The translations under genes and the position numbers were made by a program. 64,000 nucleotides of DNA from Isosphaera sp. (GTDB lineage Bacteria; Planctomycetota; Planctomycetia; Gemmatales; Gemmataceae), in assembly GCA_013822345.1 (NCBI GenBank), contig PNKH01000022.1, forward strand, positions 1 through 64,000, given 5' to 3'. This document shows positions 58,682 through 64,000 of this stretch, piece by piece. Under the pieces are notes generated by a model, which ran no database searches, was not told the origin of the DNA, and was given only the letters and a program-made list of their open reading frames with translations. How positions within the stretch are numbered: position 1 is the stretch's first letter; each line of letters starts with the position of its first letter.

Positions 58682-59303
58682 GCCGTCTCCCCCGTATCGC
58701 CGACACCCGGTTCCCCGGGACGATGTTTCGCCCCGTCATACCACGCCCGGCCGCCCGGGGAAGCCGGGTTTGTCGTTCCACGTAGAACGGCCGCAACCAC
58801 CGGGAGAACCAGCCGCTCGGGCGCGACCCGCACGCCCGGCCCGGTCCGCGGGGGCGAAAAAACCAGGTCCGAGCCCGAGCGCGGGCGGGGGTCTCCGCCC
58901 GGTCCCTCGCTCGCGCTCGGGCTCGGACCGGGGGTGCGACGGCCCAGGTCAAAGTCGCCTTGTCGGCCGCGCGAAAACCGGACTACGATCCGCCCGCTCG
59001 GCCGCGGACCGGAACCCGCCGGCCGAGCCCGACCTGCCCCGGGACCGGAACCCCGGGGCAGGTCGGACACGGGCCGCGATCGGCCCGCCGGAGAAGAGGT
59101 GTCGAGAGGCTCGGACCCGCCCGCGCGTCCCCCGACGCGCACGTCCGCGTTCGCGGCGGCCCAACCCTTCGCACCAACCCGGTTCGCGCGTGCGCCCCGC
59201 CCACGGGGTGCGGCCCCACGTCCCCGCTGCCGGGGACCGCCCGCACCCCCGCCGCCGGCCGCCCGCGCCACTGACAACCCCGGTTGTGGAGGAGGACGCG
59301 CGC
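58682..59303. other. Gene-free 622-base region upstream of parB and the PseG-like gene
   Basis: Divergent intergenic region. Apart from the parS-like site it holds two inverted repeats: 58866-58883 with 58912-58929 (GGTCCGAGCCCGAGCGCG) and 59029-59043 with 59052-59066 (CCGACCTGCCCCGGG). These do not match families A-D. Long frames cross this region, but none resembles a protein. The region is unusually long for this window. Confidence 0.6.
58774..58789. promoter_or_regulatory. parS-like site upstream of parB
   Basis: CGTTCCACGTAGAACG matches the widely conserved chromosomal parS palindrome TGTTNCACGTGNAACA at all but three specified positions, and is itself nearly palindromic. parS sites often lie close to parB, which supports the reading. 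It could mark the origin-proximal region or autoregulate parB. Confidence 0.6.
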
Positions 59304-60407
59304 ATGGACGCGACCCGCGGGCCGATCCTGTTTCGCTGCGACGGCACCCCCGGCGGCGGCTGGGAGCCGCTGTACCAGTGCCTGTCCCTGGCCGCCGCCC
59401 TGCAGCGGCGGCGGCGCGGCACCCACTTCTTCAGCTACCTCGAACCCCTGTCTCTGGCGACCGCCATCAACCGGGCGAACAACGACTGGGCCCCGGCCGA
59501 GCACCCGCTCGGCGAACCCGCCGACCTCGACGCCACGATCGCCCAGGTCCGCAAGCTGAACGCCGCCGCGGTCGTCGTCGCCGGCCCCGGCATGACCGCC
59601 GACTACCTCGCCGCCCTGCGCGAGACCGGCACCCTGGTCGCCGCCTTCGACTCCACCGCCGCGATGACCTTCCCGTGCGACCTGGTGGTGAACCCGCTCC
59701 TCGCCCCGGGGAAGAAGCCGTACCGCGTCCGCCCCGGGTGCCAGCGGCTGCTCGGCCACCGGTTCGCACTGTGCCGGGGCGTGTTCCGCCGCCAGCGGAC
59801 GATCCGGGCGACCGAGCCGCCGGCCCCGTTCCGGGCGCTGGTCGCGGTCGGGGACGACGACCCGGCGGGGGAGGTGGTGACCCGCACGGAACAGCTGCTG
59901 GCGACCGGGAAGGTGGCGAAGGTGTCGGTCGCGGCCCGCACCCACCACCCGCGGTACGACGACCTGCTCGAGCTGGCCGACGGGTCCGGCGGGAAGGTCG
60001 AGGTGGTGACCGAGGCGAAGGAGCTGATGACCCGGCTGGTGCGGGTCCACTTCGCCGTCACCGCCGGGGACATGTGGTCGCCGGAGCTGGGGGTGGTCGG
60101 CATCCCGCAGCTGATCATCAGCCAGACGGCCCGGCACGGGCTGAGCGGGAAGAAGATGGACGACGAGGGGGTGGGGACGTTCCTCGGGGACGCCCGGGAC
60201 GTGTCGGCCGGGCACCTGGCCGAGGCGGTCGACGCCCTGCTCGACGACCCGATGGAGCGGAAGGGGATGACCCGCTGCGCCCGCAACCTGTTCGACGGCC
60301 GCGGCCCGGACCGGATCGTGAACGGGCTGGAGGTGCTGCTCCACGCCCCGGCCCGGCGCGGCGCGGCCACGATGCCGGCGACCCTGCCGCTCCGCCTCGC
60401 GGCGTGA
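59304..60407 (+). CDS. PseG-like GT-B fold protein
   Basis: Protein of 367 aa. The N-terminus PILFRCDGTPGGGWEPLYQC aligns with the start of PseG-type sugar-nucleotide hydrolases and spore-coat polysaccharide proteins. The usual GHVMRC loop with the catalytic His is replaced by GWEPLYQC. The C-terminal half keeps a GT-B donor-site pattern (FAVTAGDMWSPELGVVGIPQ, LIISQTARHGLSGKKMDDEG). The start at 59304 has GGAGGAGGA upstream. Probably a nucleotide-sugar enzyme or a glycosyltransferase with altered chemistry. Confidence 0.65.
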   Translation: MDATRGPILFRCDGTPGGGWEPLYQCLSLAAALQRRRRGTHFFSYLEPLSLATAINRANNDWAPAEHPLGEPADLDATIAQVRKLNAAAVVVAGPGMTADYLAALRETGTLVAAFDSTAAMTFPCDLVVNPLLAPGKKPYRVRPGCQRLLGHRFALCRGVFRRQRTIRATEPPAPFRALVAVGDDDPAGEVVTRTEQLLATGKVAKVSVAARTHHPRYDDLLELADGSGGKVEVVTEAKELMTRLVRVHFAVTAGDMWSPELGVVGIPQLIISQTARHGLSGKKMDDEGVGTFLGDARDVSAGHLAEAVDALLDDPMERKGMTRCARNLFDGRGPDRIVNGLEVLLHAPARRGAATMPATLPLRLAA

Positions 60408-60415
60408 GATCCGTT

Positions 60416-60481
60416 CCGTCCGAGCCGGAAGCGTGAGCGACGGCCGCTCGCCTCCGTCGCTCACGCTTCCGGCTCGGACGG
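60416..60481. repeat. Dispersed palindromic element, family D copy 3
   Basis: Perfect 28-base arms (60416-60443 and 60454-60481) with core GAGCCGGAAGCGTGAGCGACGG. The second G of the GGGAGC core is A here, with the matching change in the opposite arm. It follows the PseG-like gene. Confidence 0.9.
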
Positions 60482-60557
60482 AGCCCCCGCACATTTCTCC
60501 CGCCCGGCCCCGCCTGGTATCCTCACCTCATCCCGTCGCCCGGGCCGGAGCCACCCC

Positions 60558-62297
60558 ATGTCCCAGGACGAAGTCGCCGCCGCGCTCGACGAGATCGGCA
60601 CCCTGTTGGAGCTGAAGGGCGAGAACCCGTTCCGGACGAACGCCTACCACAACGCCGCACGGCTGGTGGAGCAACTCCCCGGCGACCTCCGCCAGCTCGT
60701 CGCCGCCGGGAAGCTGGCCGGCGTCCGCGGCATCGGCGACGCCCTCGCCGAGAAGATCACCACCCTCGTGACCACCGGGGCGCTGCCGTACCTGGACGAG
60801 CTGCGGGCGTCGGTCCCGCCCGGCCTGGTCCGGATGCTCCGCATCCCGGGCCTCGGGCCGAAGAAGGTGAAGGCCCTCCACGACCACCTCGGGGTGACGA
60901 CCGTCGCCGAGCTGCGCGGCCGGTGCGAGTCCGGCGAGGTCGCCGCGGTGAAGGGGTTCGGGGCCAAGACGCAGGAGAAGATCCTGGCCGGGATCGCCTT
61001 CCTCGACACCGTCGGGAACCGCGTCCGGATCGACCTCGCGAACCCGCTCGGGCTGGCCCTCCGGGACCGGGTGCGGGCGATGCCCGGGGTGATCCGGGCG
61101 GAACTGTGCGGCAGCCTCCGCCGCCGGCGGGAGACCATCGGCGACCTCGACATCCTGGCCAGCAGCGCCGACCCGCAGCCGGTCATGGACGCGTTCGTCA
61201 CGCTCCCGGAGGTGGTGCAGGTCCTCGGCCACGGGCCGACCAAGTCGAGCGTCGTCGCGGCCCTCCCGGTCCCCGGCGGGAGGGTGACGATGCAGGCCGA
61301 CCTGCGGGTCATCCCGGACGACCAGTTCGCGTTCGGGCTGGTCCACTTCACCGGCGGGAAGGAGCACAACATCCGCCTGCGGCAGCGGGCGATCGACCGC
61401 GGCCTCGTGCTGAACGAGTACGCCCTGGCGAACCAGACCCGGTCGGTGCCGGCGGCGACCGAGGCGGACGTGTACGCGGCGCTCGGGCTGCCGCTCATCC
61501 CGCCGGAGCTGCGCGAGGACACCGGCGAAGTGGAGGCCGCCGAGGCCGCAACCCTCCCCGACCTGGTGACCGAGGCCGATGTCCGCGGCGTCTTCCACAA
61601 CCACACAACGTACAGCGACGGGACGGCCAGCCTGGAGGAGATGGCGCTGGCGGCCAAGGCGCTCGGGTTCGAGTACTTCGGGGTCGGGGACCACTCGCAG
61701 TCGCTGACCGTCGCCCGCGGGCTGCCGCCGGGGGCGGTCAAGAAGCAGTGGGCCGAGATCGACCGGGTCAACCGCACGCTCGACGGGGTCACCATCCTGA
61801 AGGGGACGGAGTGCGACATCCTGGAGGACGGGTCGCTCGACTACGACGACGACCTGCTCGCCGGGTTCGACTACGTGGTGGCCAGCGTCCACACCCGGTT
61901 CGAGATGTCCGAGGCGGACATGACCGCCCGGGTGTGCCGGGCGCTGGCCCACCCGCGGGTGACGATGCTCGGCCACCCGACCGGCCGGCTGCTGCTGAAG
62001 CGCGGCGGGTACAAGATCGACCTGGACGAGGTGCTGCGGGCGGCCGCCCGGCACGGGAAGATGGTCGAGATCAACGCCCAGCCGTCGCGGCTCGACCTCG
62101 ACTGGGTGTACGTCAAGCGGGCGAAGGCGATGGGGATCCCGGTCGTCATCAACCCGGACGCCCACAGCACGGGGGAACTGGCCCTGTACCGGTTCGGGGT
62201 GGACGTCGCCCGCCGCGGGTGGCTGACCAAGGACGACGTGTTCAACACCCGCGGCCTGGCCGAGGTGCTGAAGGAACTGCGCCGCCGGGGGGGGTAA
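60558..62297 (+). CDS. polX: PolX family DNA polymerase / 3'-5' exonuclease
   Basis: Protein of 579 aa. N-terminal helix-hairpin-helix region: GVRGIGDALAEKI and IPGLGPKKVKALHDHLG. The polymerase beta-type nucleotidyltransferase site is GSLRRRRETIGDLDIL, with D196 and D198. The C-terminal PHP exonuclease domain begins FHNHTTYSDGTASLEEMALA (H347, H349) and continues through VGDHSQSLTVARGL and INPDAHSTGEL. This is the usual bacterial PolX layout, used in base excision repair. Confidence 0.94.
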   Translation: MSQDEVAAALDEIGTLLELKGENPFRTNAYHNAARLVEQLPGDLRQLVAAGKLAGVRGIGDALAEKITTLVTTGALPYLDELRASVPPGLVRMLRIPGLGPKKVKALHDHLGVTTVAELRGRCESGEVAAVKGFGAKTQEKILAGIAFLDTVGNRVRIDLANPLGLALRDRVRAMPGVIRAELCGSLRRRRETIGDLDILASSADPQPVMDAFVTLPEVVQVLGHGPTKSSVVAALPVPGGRVTMQADLRVIPDDQFAFGLVHFTGGKEHNIRLRQRAIDRGLVLNEYALANQTRSVPAATEADVYAALGLPLIPPELREDTGEVEAAEAATLPDLVTEADVRGVFHNHTTYSDGTASLEEMALAAKALGFEYFGVGDHSQSLTVARGLPPGAVKKQWAEIDRVNRTLDGVTILKGTECDILEDGSLDYDDDLLAGFDYVVASVHTRFEMSEADMTARVCRALAHPRVTMLGHPTGRLLLKRGGYKIDLDEVLRAAARHGKMVEINAQPSRLDLDWVYVKRAKAMGIPVVINPDAHSTGELALYRFGVDVARRGWLTKDDVFNTRGLAEVLKELRRRGG

Positions 62298-62352
62298 TCT
62301 GGCCGCTCGGTTGGAACGCGGTGTGCTCCGTCCGCGGCCGGAGGAGCCGCCG

Positions 62353-63066
62353 ATGACCCCCGAAGCCCTGTACTGGTACGCGTCGATCTTCGGCTGGATG
62401 TTCTTCACCGGGGTCGGCGTCCCGCCGGTGCCGGAGGAGGCGGGCATCCTGTACGCCGCCGGGGTGTACGCCCTGCACCCGGAGGTGAAGTGGTGGCTGG
62501 CGTGGCCGGCGGTGGCGCTGGGGATCACCGCCGCGGACGTGACGCTGTACGGGGTCGGGCGGTGGTGGGGGCCGCGGCTGTTCGAGTACCGGTGGGTGCA
62601 GAAGGTGATGAGCGCCGAGCGGCGGGCGCGGATCGAGCACCGGTTCGGGCGGCACGGGATCGGGATCCTGCTGCTGGCCCGGTTCCTCCCGCCGCTGCGG
62701 ACCGGGGTGTTCCTGATCGCCGGGGCGACCCGGTACTCGTTCGCCAAGTTCCTGCTGGCGGACGCGATCTACGGGGTGGTCGGGGTCGGGATCTTCTTCT
62801 TCGGCGGGACGTGGGTGATCGGGCTGATCGACCAGGCCCGGCACCTGCTGGGGCACTGGGCGGTCTACCTCGTCGCGGTCCCGGTGGTGCTGTACGCGGT
62901 GTACCGGTACTACCGGTACCTGAAGGCGCGGGAGCTGAAGGGGCCGCAGCCGCCGGTGTCGGTGCTGCAGGGGCCGGACGGGGCGGTGCCGGAGGGCCAA
63001 CCGGCGACGAACCCGGCCGCCGCCCGCGCCGCCGAGCGCGAGGCGAAGGCGGTGCTGAAGGATTAG
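62353..63066 (+). CDS. DedA-family membrane protein
   Basis: Protein of 237 aa. The DedA/VTT features are FFTGVGVPPVPEEAGILYAA near the N-terminus, then VTLYGVGRWWGPRLFE, and the family block LLLARFLPPLRTGVFLIAGA. Several membrane helices are followed by a charged C-terminal tail. DedA proteins are linked to lipid scrambling and proton-driven homeostasis. The ATG at 62353 matches the start of the conserved domain. The gene ends 11 bases before family A copy 6. Confidence 0.85.
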   Translation: MTPEALYWYASIFGWMFFTGVGVPPVPEEAGILYAAGVYALHPEVKWWLAWPAVALGITAADVTLYGVGRWWGPRLFEYRWVQKVMSAERRARIEHRFGRHGIGILLLARFLPPLRTGVFLIAGATRYSFAKFLLADAIYGVVGVGIFFFGGTWVIGLIDQARHLLGHWAVYLVAVPVVLYAVYRYYRYLKARELKGPQPPVSVLQGPDGAVPEGQPATNPAAARAAEREAKAVLKD

Positions 63067-63077
63067 CGGGGTGGGTT

Positions 63078-63177
63078 GTAGGGTGGGCCGAAGCCCGGCG
63101 CTTCGCCGGGCGAGTCCCACCATGCGTGACGGTGGTGGGACTCGCCCGGCGAAGCGCCGGGCTCCGGCCCACCCTAC
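63078..63177. repeat. Dispersed palindromic element, family A copy 6
   Basis: Complete element with arms of about 43 bases and the CCCGGCGCTTCGCCGGG hairpin. The right-end TAG (minus strand, 63174-63176) is the stop codon of the aminotransferase gene. It lies between convergent genes. Confidence 0.9.
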
Positions 63178-64000
63178 GAGAGCCGGTACTTCGGGTGGGC
63201 GTCGAGGTACGCCTTGAGCCGGTCGGCCCGGGTGACCGCGTCCGTGAAGAACCGCACCGCCTCGACCAGCCGCTCGTCCGGCTCGGCGCAGCTGAACCGG
63301 ACGAACCCCTGCCCGGCCGCCCCAAAGCACTCCCCGCCCAGGCACGCCACGCCCCGCCTCTCGTCCGCCCCCTCCAGCAGGTACATCGCCAGGCCGTGCG
63401 ACGTGATCCCGAACCGCCGGCAGATCGGCTCCACCTTCGGGAACACGTAGAACGTCCCCTTCGGCATCAGCACCGTCACGTCCGGCACCTTCCGCAGCTC
63501 TTCGACGAGCAGCTTCACCTTCGCGTGGAACTTCGCCATCGCCCCGTCGCGCTCGGCGGCGTCGTGCTCCAGCGCCGCCCGGCCGCCGAGCTGCACGAAC
63601 GGCGGGGCGCACGACAGCGACGTGTTGATCATCTTCCCGATCAGCTCGGCGTGCCGGGGCGACGCGACCGCGTACCCGCACCGCCACCCGCTCATGCTGT
63701 AGCTCTTCGAGAAGGTGAACGCCGACACCGCCTGGTCCAGCATCCCCGGCTCGGCCGACAGGCTGTGGTGCCGGCCCTCCCACACCATGTGGCAGTACGG
63801 CTCGTCGCTCAGCACCGCCACGTCCCGCCCGCGGACCAGGTCGGCGACCGCCCTCAGGTCGTCGTGCGTCGCCACCCCGCCGGTCGGATTGTGCGGCGAG
63901 TTCAGGAAGACCGCCCTCGCCTTCGGCTGTCGCGTGACGAAGTCGCGGACGGCGTCGAGGTCGGGGCGGAAGTCGTTCTCCTGCCGGAGCGGGCGGTACA
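63174..64000 (-). CDS. Class I/II pyridoxal-phosphate aminotransferase (partial, start outside window)
   Basis: The C-terminal 275 aa of an aminotransferase are visible; the N-terminus lies beyond the right edge. AVFLNSPHNPTGGVATHDDL is the substrate-loop motif, VAVLSDEPYCHMVW carries the PLP-contact Asp and Tyr, and TFSKSYSMSGWRCGY carries the Schiff-base Lys. RFSCAEPDERLVEAV near the end holds the carboxylate-binding Arg. Likely an aspartate-type or general amino-acid aminotransferase. The TAG stop lies in family A copy 6. Confidence 0.9.
   Translation of the reverse strand, partial: YRPLRQENDFRPDLDAVRDFVTRQPKARAVFLNSPHNPTGGVATHDDLRAVADLVRGRDVAVLSDEPYCHMVWEGRHHSLSAEPGMLDQAVSAFTFSKSYSMSGWRCGYAVASPRHAELIGKMINTSLSCAPPFVQLGGRAALEHDAAERDGAMAKFHAKVKLLVEELRKVPDVTVLMPKGTFYVFPKVEPICRRFGITSHGLAMYLLEGADERRGVACLGGECFGAAGQGFVRFSCAEPDERLVEAVRFFTDAVTRADRLKAYLDAHPKYRLS

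Noticed and set aside
58682-59303. Frames crossing the parB upstream region as extra genes
   Set aside because: Translations are low-complexity Pro/Arg/Ala without any domain, and both strands show similar shadow frames.
1691-63177. The palindromic repeats as a CRISPR array
   Set aside because: Copies are isolated and kilobases apart, with no regular spacers and no cas genes.

Overview
The window is a very G+C-rich bacterial chromosome segment, most likely from a planctomycete of the Gemmata/Gemmataceae group. The evidence is family content rather than a marker gene. There is a PVC-type haem-binding dehydrogenase with HEAT repeats (44999-48445), small proteins resembling the planctomycete families TIGR03067 and TIGR02996, a Uma2 nuclease, a Gfo/Idh/MocA oxidoreductase with a Tat-type leader, and a PEP-CTERM protein. 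An ExbB-ExbD-ExbD cluster ends in a terpene-cyclase-like toroid protein. No rRNA, phage or classical insertion sequence was seen. One tRNA gene (tRNA-Pro, TGG) was found.

Layout. 1-4.5 kb: the end of a cbb3-type oxidase cluster (ccoO, a mono-haem CcoP-like subunit, and a CcoI-like copper ATPase with an added Met-rich membrane tail). 4.6-9.3 kb: a phosphonate catabolism operon (FAD oxidoreductase, PhnZ-like HD oxygenase, PhnX) with a GntR/LacI-type regulator upstream and a TauE/SafE permease downstream. 9.4-11.3 kb: a secreted LamG-metallophosphoesterase. 11.7-17.1 kb: ExbB, two ExbD, a duplicated-domain membrane protein, and a toroid protein with a TonB-like membrane helix. 17.5-25.8 kb: M48 protease, Gfo/Idh/MocA, FlgG, an HTH/PIN pair with a broken PIN gene, nadA, sthA, PEP-CTERM protein. 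26.3-29.6 kb: retropepsin-like protein, rsmH and a proline-rich LysM-like protein. 31.9-34.9 kb: ruvC-ruvA-antitoxin-doc-ruvB, with the toxin-antitoxin pair inside the Holliday-junction operon. 35.2-40.4 kb: cysS, ispF, and a molybdenum cofactor operon (moaD, moaE, histidine phosphatase, moaA). 40.5-44.9 kb: a GlcD/GlpC-type FAD and Fe-S fusion, and folE. 45-50 kb: PVC dehydrogenase and small planctomycete families. 51-57.6 kb: deacetylase (frameshifted), methyltransferase, E2-like acyltransferase, a second PIN pair (frameshifted), PIG-V-like protein, tRNA-Pro and two paralogous secreted proteins. 57.8-64 kb: parB with a parS-like site, a PseG-like protein, polX, a DedA protein and a partial aminotransferase.

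The most striking non-genic feature is a dense set of dispersed palindromic elements of several unrelated families. Family A is about 100 bp with six copies; B has four full copies and one fragment; C has three copies; D has three copies, one inside a gene; several others occur once. They lie between genes and sometimes inside them in frame. Four family A copies supply the TAG stop codon of the adjoining gene at the same position of the element. The hairpins of families A and B vary in sequence but stay paired, so structure appears to be conserved. Three genes carry a single-base frameshift, which may be real decay or sequence error.
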